This document shows positions 24,245-32,238 of a stretch of 35,077 bases of DNA, piece by piece. The position numbers were made by a program, and so were the translations under genes. The notes below the pieces were generated by a model that did no database searches, was not told where the DNA came from, and was given only the letters and a program-made list of their open reading frames with translations. This DNA comes from Kineosporia sp. A_224. Its GTDB lineage: Bacteria; Actinomycetota; Actinomycetes; Actinomycetales; Kineosporiaceae. The stretch covers positions 1 to 35,077 of the forward strand of contig NZ_MWLN01000197.1 in assembly GCF_002198655.1 (NCBI RefSeq). The letters are read 5' to 3'. The stretch's first letter is position 1; every line of letters begins with the position of its first letter.

Positions 24245-25420
24245 TCAGGCGTTCGGCAGCGTACGGATCGCCGTCGACGGGCCGGCCGCGAGGGCCCGGC
24301 CGACGACCATCCGCTGGATCTGGTTGGTCCCCTCGAAGATCTGCATGACCTTCGCCTCGCGCATGTAGCGCTCGACGGGGAAGTCCCTGGTGTAGCCCGC
24401 CCCGCCGAGCACCTGGACGGCGTCCGTCGTCACGCGCATCGCGTTGTCGGTCGCGACGAGCTTGGCCATGCTCGCCTCCGTCGCGAACGGAAGGCCGGCG
24501 TCGCGCAGCCGCGCGGCGGCCAGCGTCGTCGCCCGGGCCGACCAGACGGCGGCGGCCATGTCCGCGAGGAGGAACGCCAGGCCCTGGTGCTCGACGACGG
24601 GCCGGCCGAACGCCTCGCGTTCGCGGGCGTAGGCGAGCGAGACGTCGAGCGCGCCCTGGGCCAGTCCCGTGGCGACGGCGGCGATCCCGAGCCGGCCCGA
24701 GTCGAGCCCCGCCAGCGCGATCGACAGCCCGTCGCCCTCGGCGCCGATCCGACGGTCGGCCGGCACCCGGACGCCGTCGAACCGCATCGTGGCGGTCGTC
24801 GAGCCGGTGAGACCCATCTTGCGCTCGGGCGGGTCGGCGGACAGCCCGGGGGAACCGGCCGGCACGAGGAAGCAGCTGATGCCCCGGCGGCCCTCGTCGG
24901 TGCGGGCCATGACCGTGTAGAAGTCCGCGTGGCCGGCGTGCGTCGTCCAGGCCTTGGCGCCGGTGATGACGTAGTCGACGCCGTCCCGCACGGCACGGGT
25001 GCGCATCGCGGCCGGGTCGGAGCCGGCGTGCGCCTCGGAGAGGCAGTAGGCGCCGAGCAGGTCGCCGCCGAGCATGTCCGGCAGCCAGCGGTCCCGCTGC
25101 TCGTCGGTGCCGTACGCGAAGAGCGGGAAGCAGGCCAGGGCGTGCACCGAGACGCCGACCGCGACGCTCGACCACACGGTCGCGAGCTCCTCGAGGACCT
25201 GGAGGTAGGTCCCGTACGGCTGCCCGCCGCCGCCGTGCTCCTCGGGGTACGGCAGGCCCAGCAGGCCCGCCCGGCCGAGCGTGGCGAAGACGTCGCGCGG
25301 GAAGCGCTCGTCGGCCTCGTCCTGCGCGACCCGGGGGCGGAGCTCACGCTCGACGAGGGTGCGGACGAGCTGCAGCAGGTCGGCCTCCTCCGAGGTCCGG
25401 ACGAGCGGGGAGCCGGGCAT
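24245..25420 (-). CDS. Acyl-CoA dehydrogenase
   Basis: FAD enzyme of 391 aa from ATG 25420 (GAGAGG upstream) that desaturates an acyl-CoA and passes electrons to ETF. Family signatures are present: AYCLSEAHAGSDPAAMRTRA (the FAD/substrate segment), WTTHAGHADFYTVMART, ERKMGLTGSTTATMRFDGV, AREREAFGRPVVEHQ and the C-terminal QVLGGAGYTRDFPVERYMRE followed by QIFEGTNQIQRMVVGR. The Glu of FEGTNQ is the catalytic-base position of short-chain and branched-chain acyl-CoA dehydrogenases. It heads the operon with the SDR and EthD genes, and its promoter overlaps a nested palindrome shared with the divergent TetR gene. Chain length cannot be told by eye. Confidence 0.93.
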   Translation of the reverse strand: MPGSPLVRTSEEADLLQLVRTLVERELRPRVAQDEADERFPRDVFATLGRAGLLGLPYPEEHGGGGQPYGTYLQVLEELATVWSSVAVGVSVHALACFPLFAYGTDEQRDRWLPDMLGGDLLGAYCLSEAHAGSDPAAMRTRAVRDGVDYVITGAKAWTTHAGHADFYTVMARTDEGRRGISCFLVPAGSPGLSADPPERKMGLTGSTTATMRFDGVRVPADRRIGAEGDGLSIALAGLDSGRLGIAAVATGLAQGALDVSLAYAREREAFGRPVVEHQGLAFLLADMAAAVWSARATTLAAARLRDAGLPFATEASMAKLVATDNAMRVTTDAVQVLGGAGYTRDFPVERYMREAKVMQIFEGTNQIQRMVVGRALAAGPSTAIRTLPNA

Positions 25421-25467
25421 GAGGGCCTCTCGACGCGACGGGTACCGGGCGGTGGATGCTGGGCACT

Positions 25468-25518
25468 GGATACCGGAGTGAGTACCAACGTACCCGTTCT
25501 GGTACTCGACCGGTATCC
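25468..25518. promoter_or_regulatory. Nested palindromic operator between acyl-CoA dehydrogenase operon and tetR
   Basis: Outer arms GGATACCGG (25468-25476) and CCGGTATCC (25510-25518) and inner arms GAGTACCA (25480-25487) and TGGTACTC (25500-25507) are all perfect. The inner pair encloses 12 nt. It covers about half of the 105 bp divergent intergenic region and ends 7 bp before the tetR start, so it is very likely the TetR operator and autoregulatory site. Confidence 0.8.
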
Positions 25519-25525
25519 TCCGGGG

Positions 25526-26101
25526 GTGCCCTCCTCGACGCGCCTCGACGTCCGTCGCGAGGAGCTGCTCGCCGAGCTGACCGACCTGTTCCTGCGGGAG
25601 GGGTTCGCCGGGCTCAGCACGGCGGACCTCGCCGAGCGGCTGCGCTGCTCGAAGACGACGCTGTACCTCGTCGCGTCGAGCAAGGAGCAGATCGTCGTGG
25701 CGACGGTCCGCAGCTTCTTCCGGCGGGCGGCCGAGCGGATCGAGGCCCGCGTCGCGGCCTCGGAGGACCCGGTGACCCGGATCCGGCTCTACCTCGACGG
25801 GGTCGCCGCCGAGCTCGACCCGGCGACGCAGGCCTTCCATCGCGACCTCGCTGCGTCCGCCCCGGCCGCGCAGGTGTACCGCGAGAACACCCTGCACGCC
25901 GCGCGCCGGGTGCAGGAGCTCGTCGCCGCGGGCGTCGCCGCCGGGGCGCTGCGACCGGCCCACACCGGGTTCGTCGGGGCCGCGGTCACCGAGGTCATGA
26001 CGGCGATCCAGCGCGGCGACGTCGCGGCGGCGACGGGCCTCACGGACGCCGAGGCCTACCGCGAGCTCGTCGACCTCGTGCTCTCCGGCCTGGCCGTCTA
26101 G
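25526..26101 (+). CDS. TetR-family transcriptional regulator
   Basis: A 191 aa repressor-type protein from GTG 25526. The N-terminal HTH runs from about residue 8 to 55: RREELLAELTDLFLREGF, then LSTADLAERLRCSKTTLYLV and SSKEQIV, with a Val in place of the usual aromatic before the final helix. The C-terminal helical ligand domain includes TRIRLYLDGVAAELDP and AVTEVMTAIQRGDV. It is divergent from the acyl-CoA dehydrogenase operon with a nested palindrome between them, so it probably represses that operon until an acyl-CoA ligand binds. Its TAG stop overlaps the convergent small gene's stop within CTAG (26098-26101). The palindrome ends so close to the start that a short or leaderless mRNA is likely. 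Confidence 0.88.
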   Translation: MPSSTRLDVRREELLAELTDLFLREGFAGLSTADLAERLRCSKTTLYLVASSKEQIVVATVRSFFRRAAERIEARVAASEDPVTRIRLYLDGVAAELDPATQAFHRDLAASAPAAQVYRENTLHAARRVQELVAAGVAAGALRPAHTGFVGAAVTEVMTAIQRGDVAAATGLTDAEAYRELVDLVLSGLAV

Positions 26102-26517
26102 AGCTCCAGCACCTCGGCGCGGCCGCGGGCGGCGGGAGTCCCCTCGTCCACGGTGACCCCGCCGAGGTCGAGCGTCTGCACCTTCGCCAGCCGCGAGGCG
26201 TCCGTGAGCAGGGCCCGGTAGGCGTCCTGGACGACGTACGTCCGGAAGGCCCGGGCGAAGATCGAGCGGTCCTCGTCGAGCCGGACGAGCTCCTCGGAGA
26301 GCGCGGCGAGCCGGCGCTGGACGGCCTCCCGGGAGAGCAGCCCGCCGAGGTCCGGCGCCCGCGGCGGGGCCGGCTCCGGCGGGGTGCCGTGCGCGACGAC
26401 GACCCGGGACCAGGCCGGGCGCGGCGGGATGAGCAGCTCGAAGAGGGCGAACAGCGCGACGAAGAGCAGCACCGACAGCAGCAGCGCCATGACCCACCTC
26501 GCCTTCGAGAGCTCCAT
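26098..26517 (-). CDS. Small single-pass membrane protein of unknown function
   Basis: A 139 aa protein from ATG 26517 (ATG 26526 is an alternative; neither has a clear Shine-Dalgarno). One strongly hydrophobic helix lies at about residues 9-30, followed by a Pro-rich stretch (about 31-60) and a helical, charged C-terminal region (REAVQRRLAALSEELVRLDED) with coiled-coil character. I do not recognise the family. Its orientation is probably cytoplasmic N-terminus, outside C-terminus. It is separated from the upstream hydrolase operon by a long hairpin (26582-26654). Confidence 0.65.
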   Translation of the reverse strand: MELSKARWVMALLLSVLLFVALFALFELLIPPRPAWSRVVVAHGTPPEPAPPRAPDLGGLLSREAVQRRLAALSEELVRLDEDRSIFARAFRTYVVQDAYRALLTDASRLAKVQTLDLGGVTVDEGTPAARGRAEVLEL

Positions 26518-26581
26518 GCTAGGCATGCCGGGGCGTCGGCGTCACGAGCTGCGGGCTCCGGGCCGCGGAGTCCGCGACGGC

Positions 26582-26654
26582 GCCACAACGCAACCAGAAG
26601 TGCCTCCCGGACGGCGTTCGTGCTGTCGGACGGCGGTTCCGGTTGCGTTGTGGC
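26582..26654. repeat. Long near-perfect inverted repeat (17/18 bp arms)
   Basis: Left arm 26582-26599 begins GCCACAACGCAACC and right arm 26637-26654 ends with its exact complement GGTTGCGTTGTGGC. Fourteen bases pair perfectly, then one mismatch, then three more pairs. The 37 nt loop holds two direct copies of CGGACGGCG (26608-26616 and 26627-26635). It starts 8 bp past the stop of the MBL-fold gene on the minus strand. It may be a terminator or mRNA-stabilising hairpin, or a REP/MITE-like element; no T run follows. Confidence 0.75.
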
Positions 26655-26661
26655 TCGCAGG

Positions 26662-27693
26662 TCAGACGGTCAGGTAGTGCCGGATCCCGTCGGGGTCGTC
26701 GGTCTTCGACGTCACGACCGCACGGTCGACGAGCAGCTCGAGGTGCGCCGAGGTCTCCAGGGTCGCGAGCATCTGGTTGAAGACGTCGAGGTCGTCGAAG
26801 GCCCGGCCGCGACGGGTCCACGTGAGGATCCGGGCGACCTCGTAGGCGGTGGTCGCCCCGCCGGCGAGCGCGGCGAGCGTCGCGTCGAGACGCTCCTCGT
26901 GGTGCGCGAGCAACGCGTCGACCCGCTCGTGGACCGGCCCGGCGACCGCGCCGTGCGCGGGCAGCAGGAGGGCGTCGGGCATGGCGTGGACCAGGGCGAG
27001 GGAGGCCATGTAGTCCGCCAGCGGCGAGCGCCCGGGCAGCGGCTCGAAGCCGATCGACGGGGTGATGTGCGGGAGCACGTGGTCGCCGGCGAAGAGCAGC
27101 CCGGCGGCCGCGTCGTGGAAGACGAGGTGGCCGCGGGTGTGGCCGGGAGTCGCGACGGCGCGCAGGGTGCGGCCCGTGAGCGCGACGTCCGTGGCGTCGT
27201 CGAGCCACGTGTCCGGGGGCTGCCAGTTCTCGAGGTCGACCGGGCCCGGGTCGTGCGCCGCGACCGCGTCGGCGACCGGGCCGGCACCCGCGCGGCGGAG
27301 CAGGGAGACCTGCTGCGAGAGCCGTTCCCCGCTGCGGCCGAGGATCGCCGAGATCGCCGGCCGCTCGCCGGTCCCCAGGCTCACCGCCGCCCCGACCCGG
27401 CGGCGCAGCGCGACGGCCTGCGTGTAGTGGTCGCGGTGGACGTGCGTCACGAGCACCCGGCGCACCTCACGGACGTCGCGGCCGATCCCGGCGAGGGCGG
27501 CCTCCAGGGCCTGCTCGCTCTCGGCGAGCGCCCAGCCGCCGTCGACGAGCGTCAGTGCGTCACCGTCCTCGACGGCGTAGACGTTGACGGCGCGCAGCCC
27601 GTCGTGCGGCAGCGGCAGCGGGATCCGGTGCACGCCGGGGGAGACGGGGTGCGCCCCGGGCGTCGTCCAGTCCTGCTGCGTGGTCCCGGGCAT
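26662..27693 (-). CDS. Metallo-beta-lactamase-fold hydrolase
   Basis: A 343 aa protein from ATG 27693 with a full MBL metal set: THVHRDHYTQ (His84, His86, Asp88, His89), TPGHTRGHL (His185), FAGDHVLP (Asp204) and LLPAHG (about 248-253). The C-terminal region after about 260 (LLAHHEERLDATLAAL and a helical winged-like stretch) is typical of the LACTB2-like/RNase-Z-unrelated branch that cleaves thioesters, lactones or other small esters. Start lies 9 bp after the alpha/beta hydrolase stop, so it is the fourth gene of the permease operon. The substrate is unknown. Confidence 0.88.
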   Translation of the reverse strand: MPGTTQQDWTTPGAHPVSPGVHRIPLPLPHDGLRAVNVYAVEDGDALTLVDGGWALAESEQALEAALAGIGRDVREVRRVLVTHVHRDHYTQAVALRRRVGAAVSLGTGERPAISAILGRSGERLSQQVSLLRRAGAGPVADAVAAHDPGPVDLENWQPPDTWLDDATDVALTGRTLRAVATPGHTRGHLVFHDAAAGLLFAGDHVLPHITPSIGFEPLPGRSPLADYMASLALVHAMPDALLLPAHGAVAGPVHERVDALLAHHEERLDATLAALAGGATTAYEVARILTWTRRGRAFDDLDVFNQMLATLETSAHLELLVDRAVVTSKTDDPDGIRHYLTV

Positions 27694-27702
27694 GCCGCGA
27701 GA

Positions 27703-28674
27703 CTACGGTCCGTCGCCCGGGGCGCCGCCGGTGAGGGCCGTGACCGCGTCGGCGACGGCGTCCGGGTCGCTCACCGGCGTGAGGTGCCGGGCGTCCGGGA
27801 TGATCCGCGGCGCCGGGGCGCCGATCCGGCGGGCCGTCTCCTGCGGCGTCCCCGCCGGGAAGACGTCGTCCTGCGCCCCGAACACGACCGCCTTGGGCAC
27901 GTCGAGCCGCGCGACGAGCGACAGCCGCGCCGTCGGCACCCCGAGCACACCGGTGTCGAGCATCGCCCACAGCGCGTCCTCCGCGCCCGCCACCCGGAAC
28001 GGCCGCCGCCACGCGTCGATCCCGGCCGCGTCGAGCCGGGGGCACCGCGGCCCGCACTGCCCGCCGTAGACGCCGCGGACGACGGCGTCGGAGCCGACGG
28101 CGAGCCGCAGGAGCGTCGTCCGGTAGGGCGGCAGGACGGCGTACCGCACCGGGCTGCGGGCGCCGGCCCCGGTCGCGAGCGCGTCGCCGTCGAGGAGCAT
28201 GAGCCCGCCGACCCGTTGCGGCGCACGCAGTGCGGCCTCGACGACCACCGCCGCGCCGCTGGAGTGCCCCACGAGCACGGGCCGCTCGAGGCCGAGCGCG
28301 TCGAGCAGCCCGAGCAGCTGGCGGGTCGCGTGGTCGAGGTCGTAGGGACCGCGCCGTTGCGTGTAGCCCCAGCCGACGACGTCGTAGGCGTAGACCCGGT
28401 GGTCGGCGGACAGCCGCTGCGCGACGGCGTCCCAGGTGCCGGCGCTCTCCGCGGCACCGGGCACGAGGACGACGGCCGGACCGGTGCTGCCGTGCACGGA
28501 CACCCGGGTCATGAGGTCCCCGGTGCGCACGTACGTCAGCCCCGGCGGTGGGGCGGACGGCCCGTCGGTGACCCGGTTGAAGCCCCACGACACCACGGTG
28601 AGGACGACGACGAGGGCCGCGACGACGACGCCCGCCCGGCGCAGCGCCCGGCGCGCCCGCGGGCGCCGGCTCAC
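27703..28674 (-). CDS. Membrane-anchored alpha/beta hydrolase
   Basis: A 323 aa serine hydrolase, GTG start 28674 overlapping the previous stop (GTGA). An Arg-rich N-terminus followed by a hydrophobic helix (about 14-31) suggests a signal anchor with the catalytic domain outside the membrane. The oxyanion/beta-strand segment VVLVPGAAESAGTWD (68-82), nucleophile elbow GHSSG (Ser138), acid candidate in VFGAQDDVFP and catalytic His in PDARHLTP are all present. A pair of cysteines in GGQCGPRCPR could form a disulfide, in line with an exported domain. The substrate is unknown; as part of the APC permease operon it may process an ester or amide outside the cell before uptake. Confidence 0.85.
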   Translation of the reverse strand: MSRRPRARRALRRAGVVVAALVVVLTVVSWGFNRVTDGPSAPPPGLTYVRTGDLMTRVSVHGSTGPAVVLVPGAAESAGTWDAVAQRLSADHRVYAYDVVGWGYTQRRGPYDLDHATRQLLGLLDALGLERPVLVGHSSGAAVVVEAALRAPQRVGGLMLLDGDALATGAGARSPVRYAVLPPYRTTLLRLAVGSDAVVRGVYGGQCGPRCPRLDAAGIDAWRRPFRVAGAEDALWAMLDTGVLGVPTARLSLVARLDVPKAVVFGAQDDVFPAGTPQETARRIGAPAPRIIPDARHLTPVSDPDAVADAVTALTGGAPGDGP

Positions 28675-30509
28675 GGCCGGGCCACCGGCGGCGGCAGCGC
28701 CCGCTGCACCCGGGCCACGACCCGGAAGGCGTCGCGCAGCCCGCGCCGCTCGAGCGTCGTCAGCTCGTCGGGGCGCAGGTGGTCGTCGGGGGCGTCACCG
28801 CGCCGGACCTGGTCCGCCTGGTGGTGCAGCCGGGTGCCCTGGACGACGTGGAGCGCGTCGGCGAGGTCGCGCGCCTCGTCGTCCCGCAGCAGCCCGTGGA
28901 CGGCGGCGGCCCGCAGCCGGGCCGCGGTGCCGGCCGGCGGCGCGGGCAGCAGGGTCGCGAGGTACCGGCCGGCGGCGACGACGGGACCTGCGCCGCCGCG
29001 CTTGAGGTCGACGGTGCCGGCGTGCTCGCCGCCGCTCTCGATGACGAGCCCGCGGACGAAGCCGGTGGGCGGGTGCAGGGCCGTCGCGACCCGGTGGGCC
29101 GTCGCCCGGACGGCGGGGCGTGCGTGCGCCGAGCGCAGGGCCCCGGAGACGGGCGCCCACGTGGCGTGCCCCCGGACCGGGCGCGCGTCCGCGAGCGCGG
29201 AGAGGTAGATCTCGGCCTGGTTCTCGGTCGGCGCACCGGCCCAGCCGGCGACGGCCGAGCACCAGGCGCCGACCGAGCGGGAGAAGCGCGGGTCGTCGGC
29301 GCGGACGCCGTTGACGTCGTGGTCGAGCCCGCACGCGCCGAGCGTCGTGAGCACCTCGGCGGCGAGACCGCGCATCCAGCGCCGGACGTCCGGGTCGGTG
29401 TCGTCGCCCTCCCAGGCGAGGAGCGAGTCGAGGTCGGACGACAGCACCGCCTCGCCGCGGGCGACGGAACCGGTGACGAGCCAGGCGAACGGCACCGGCG
29501 GGACGCCGCGGGCCGCGACGTGGAGCTCGACGGCCCGGGCGACGACGGCCTCGACGAGCGCGCCCAGGGTGCCGGTCACGGTGCCCGGCGGCATCCCCGC
29601 CCCGACCGCGGCGAGCAGCGCCGGGCGCATCCCACGGGCCGCCTCGACGAGCGCGGCGGGCGTCGCGGCGCGGGACACCGCGCGACGCAGCCGCACCGGC
29701 GTCCGGCTCTGCGCCGCGAGCAGGTCGCGGTCCTCGACGACGCCGAGGACCTCCCCACCGGCCCCGACGACCGGCAGGTGCCGGAAGCCGTGGGTGAGCA
29801 GCGCCAGGACGGCGTCGTCCGTCGTCGCGTCCGGCGCCACGGTGACGGCCGGTACGGTCGCCACCTCGCCGACGGGGTCGCTGACGCTCCGTCCGGTCGC
29901 GACGACCCGGGTCCGCAGGTCGCGGTCGGTGACGATCCCGAGGTGGCCGTCCGCCGTCCGCACGAGGACGCACGAGGCGTCCCGGTCGTGCATCGCCGCG
30001 ACGACGTCGCGCAGCGGGTCGGCGGCCGCCGCGACGACGACGGCCCGCGCCAGCGGTCCCACGGCCCCGGGCCCGCCGTCCGTCACCGGCGCTGTGCCCG
30101 CCGGCGGCGTCCGCTCGCGCACGGTCCGCGCGAGGAAGCGCAGCCCGCTGCGGCCGGCGAGCAGCGGGAGGATCGCGTCGGCCGGCAGCCGGTAGGCGAC
30201 GACGTCCTCCGCGGCCCGGACGTCGAGCCCGGGCGGGAGCCCGGAGACCGCGGACGGCAGCCCGACGAGCTCGCCCTCGCCGAGGACGTCGACGACGCGG
30301 CCGTCGGCGAGCAGGTCGGCGTGCCCGGTGCGCAGCACCCGGACCGCTCCGTCGCCCGGGCCGCCGGCGGCGACGATCAGGGTGCCCGCGGGGACGTGCT
30401 CGACGACGACCGCCGCGGCGACGGCGCGCAGCGCGTCGTCCGGGGCGCCGTCGAACGGCGGGAACCCCCGCAGGAAGGCGACGGTGTCGTGCACGAGGTC
30501 ATCGTGCAC
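28671..30509 (-). CDS. cNMP-binding/CBS/DUF294 nucleotidyltransferase-like protein
   Basis: A 612 aa signalling-type protein. GTG 30509 is chosen because GGGGAGG lies about 5 nt upstream and the preceding gene stops 38 bp before. Domains in order: cyclic-nucleotide-binding fold (about 10-125, VLGEGELVGLPS at 75-86), a CBS pair (about 155-270, IVTDRDLRTRV and GVVEDRDLLA), a DUF294 nucleotidyltransferase domain (about 300-430) with GSVARGE (347-353) and SDLDS (358-362), and a DUF294 C-terminal helical domain. Similar proteins are often next to acetate or other symporters and are thought to regulate them; here it follows an APC permease. Its nucleotide ligand is not evident. Confidence 0.9.
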   Translation of the reverse strand: MHDDLVHDTVAFLRGFPPFDGAPDDALRAVAAAVVVEHVPAGTLIVAAGGPGDGAVRVLRTGHADLLADGRVVDVLGEGELVGLPSAVSGLPPGLDVRAAEDVVAYRLPADAILPLLAGRSGLRFLARTVRERTPPAGTAPVTDGGPGAVGPLARAVVVAAAADPLRDVVAAMHDRDASCVLVRTADGHLGIVTDRDLRTRVVATGRSVSDPVGEVATVPAVTVAPDATTDDAVLALLTHGFRHLPVVGAGGEVLGVVEDRDLLAAQSRTPVRLRRAVSRAATPAALVEAARGMRPALLAAVGAGMPPGTVTGTLGALVEAVVARAVELHVAARGVPPVPFAWLVTGSVARGEAVLSSDLDSLLAWEGDDTDPDVRRWMRGLAAEVLTTLGACGLDHDVNGVRADDPRFSRSVGAWCSAVAGWAGAPTENQAEIYLSALADARPVRGHATWAPVSGALRSAHARPAVRATAHRVATALHPPTGFVRGLVIESGGEHAGTVDLKRGGAGPVVAAGRYLATLLPAPPAGTAARLRAAAVHGLLRDDEARDLADALHVVQGTRLHHQADQVRRGDAPDDHLRPDELTTLERRGLRDAFRVVARVQRALPPPVARP

Positions 30510-30547
30510 GACCGCCTCCCCGCGGGGGTCCGGGTGGTGCCGGTCGG

Positions 30548-32068
30548 TCAGAGGTTCTCGATCTGGCGGGCGCGCCGCTGGTGCTCCAGCGGGTTGAGCT
30601 CGGCGTCGATCGCGTCGCCGTGCGGTGCGTCGCTGCGCTCGTGCGGCCGGCTCACGAGCATGTAGACGAGGCCGACGGCGATGACGACGACGGCCGAGAC
30701 GCCCAGGCTGTAGCGCTCGTACCAGGCGCCCTCGGCGGCGGCCGTGTACTTCACGAGGACGAAGATCGCCGAGACGCCGTAGACGAGGGCCGCGACCGTC
30801 ACCGGCATGCCCCAGCTGCCGAGCGTGAAGGCGCCGGAGGGCCGCCAGCCCTTGACCCGGGCCCGCAGCGCCGCGAAGACGACCATCTGGAACGCGACGT
30901 AGATGCCGAGCGAGCCGAAGCTGATGATGAGCGTCAGGGCCTTGCCGGGCATCCACTGCGAGCCGATGACGATGGCCGCGGGGATGAGCGCCGCACCGAG
31001 CATCGCGTACGGCGGCACGTGCCGGGTCTGGCTGAACTTCTTGAGGATCCGGCTGCCGAAGATCATGTCGTCGCGGGCGTAGGAGTACGTGAGCCGGCTC
31101 GCGGCTGCCTGCAGGCTCATCGCGCAGGAGATGAACGACAGCAGGATGACGACGAACACGACGCGGGTGCCGGTCTCGCCGAAGGCGTCCACGAGGACGG
31201 TGCCGACCGGGTCGGTGTCCTCGCCGGAGATGACCGCGCCGAAGTCGCTGATCGACAGCAGCAGCGCCATGGTCACGAAGATCGCCGCTGCGCCGCCGAT
31301 GTAGATGGTGCGGCGCATGGACGTCGGGATCCGCTTGCCGGGGTTGGGGACCTCCTCGGCGACGTCGCCGCAGGCCTCGAACCCGTAGTACTGGTAGATG
31401 CCGAGCAGGCTCGCCGCGAGGAACGCCGGCACGTAGCTGCCGGCCCCGGCGCCGAAGCTGTCCGTGAAGATGGACAGGGTCTGCTCGCGGTGGGTCAGGA
31501 GCAGCCAGGCGCCGACGGCGAGCGCGCCGACGATCTCGGCCGCGAAGCCGGCGATCGCGGCGAGCGCGAGCACCCGGGTGCCGGCCAGGTTGATGAACGT
31601 CGCGAAGACGATGAGGCCGAGCGCACAGGCGATCGTCGCGGCCGTCGACGGCTCGACGCCGAGGACGAACGACAGGTACGGGCCGGCGCCGTAGACGACG
31701 CTCGCGATCGTCGAGAGCAGGGCGGCGAGGTAGATCCAGCCCGCCATCCACGCCCAGCGACGGCCCCAGAGCCGGCGGGCCCAGGGGTAGACGCCGCCCG
31801 CGATCGGGTACTGCGCGACGACCTCGCTGAACACCTGCGCCACGAGGAACTGCCCGATGCCGACGATGACGAGGGACCAGATCATCGGCGGGCCGGCGAC
31901 CGGCAGCAGGAGCCCGAACAGGGAGTAGATGCCGACGACGGGCGAGAGGTAGGTGAAGCCGAGCGAGAAGTTCGCCCACAGGCTCATGTCGCGCTTGAAC
32001 TCGGACGTGTAGCCGAGGGCCGCGAGCCGGGCGGCGTCCTCGTCGTGGTGCGCGGCGGTGTCGCTCAA
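30548..32068 (-). CDS. APC-family amino acid/amine permease
   Basis: A twelve-helix cytoplasmic-membrane transporter (506 aa from TTG 32068). Family marks are FSLGFTYLSPVVGIYSLFG in TM1, the TM3 region PIAGGVYPWARRLWG, GFEACGDVAEEVPNPGKRIP (between TM6 and TM7) and SRLTYSYARDDMIFGS (between TM8 and TM9), as in amino acid/choline/GABA-type permeases. The TTG start has AGGAG 5 nt upstream (32074-32078); an upstream ATG at 32137 would place the start inside the predicted -10 and is rejected. It heads a four-gene operon and is divergent from the GntR regulator, with an AT-rich element shared with the P450 promoter between them. The transported molecule is unknown. Confidence 0.92.
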   Translation of the reverse strand: MSDTAAHHDEDAARLAALGYTSEFKRDMSLWANFSLGFTYLSPVVGIYSLFGLLLPVAGPPMIWSLVIVGIGQFLVAQVFSEVVAQYPIAGGVYPWARRLWGRRWAWMAGWIYLAALLSTIASVVYGAGPYLSFVLGVEPSTAATIACALGLIVFATFINLAGTRVLALAAIAGFAAEIVGALAVGAWLLLTHREQTLSIFTDSFGAGAGSYVPAFLAASLLGIYQYYGFEACGDVAEEVPNPGKRIPTSMRRTIYIGGAAAIFVTMALLLSISDFGAVISGEDTDPVGTVLVDAFGETGTRVVFVVILLSFISCAMSLQAAASRLTYSYARDDMIFGSRILKKFSQTRHVPPYAMLGAALIPAAIVIGSQWMPGKALTLIISFGSLGIYVAFQMVVFAALRARVKGWRPSGAFTLGSWGMPVTVAALVYGVSAIFVLVKYTAAAEGAWYERYSLGVSAVVVIAVGLVYMLVSRPHERSDAPHGDAIDAELNPLEHQRRARQIENL

Positions 32069-32073
32069 CGCTG

Positions 32074-32078
32074 CTCCT
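32074..32078 (-). promoter_or_regulatory. Shine-Dalgarno AGGAG that sets the permease TTG start
   Basis: Reads AGGAG on the minus strand, 5 nt before TTG 32068. No such site precedes the alternative ATG at 32137. Confidence 0.7.
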
Positions 32079-32137
32079 AGGACGTCGGGCCGAGTCGACT
32101 CGGCGACGGGACACGCCGCGGGCGGCGATGGCGGCAA

Positions 32138-32166
32138 AACCTATTGCTTCATAGTTCACAGCACAA
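32138..32166 (-). promoter_or_regulatory. Permease promoter with AACTATGAAG element (candidate GntR operator)
   Basis: On the minus strand TTGTGC (32161-32166), 17 nt, TAGGTT (32138-32143). Between the boxes lies AACTATGAAGCAATAG (32141-32156 on the minus strand), an AT-rich island in very GC-rich DNA. The same core occurs in the P450 promoter. On the plus strand TTGCTT and GACTTT could serve the divergent GntR gene. Confidence 0.62.
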
Positions 32167-32238
32167 GACTTTCCCGAGGCGTCCCGGTAACTTCTCCCGG
32201 GGGGCCTCCAGGGGCGACGGCGACGGGCGGGAACGGCA

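Noticed and set aside
25456-29208. Plus-strand open frame of about 1250 codons opposite the MBL, hydrolase and DUF294 genes
   Set aside because: Shadow frame: charged low-complexity translation without recognisable domains.
32069-32137. Longer N-terminus of the APC permease from ATG 32137
   Set aside because: The ATG lies at the predicted -10/transcription start; TTG 32068 has a well-spaced AGGAG.
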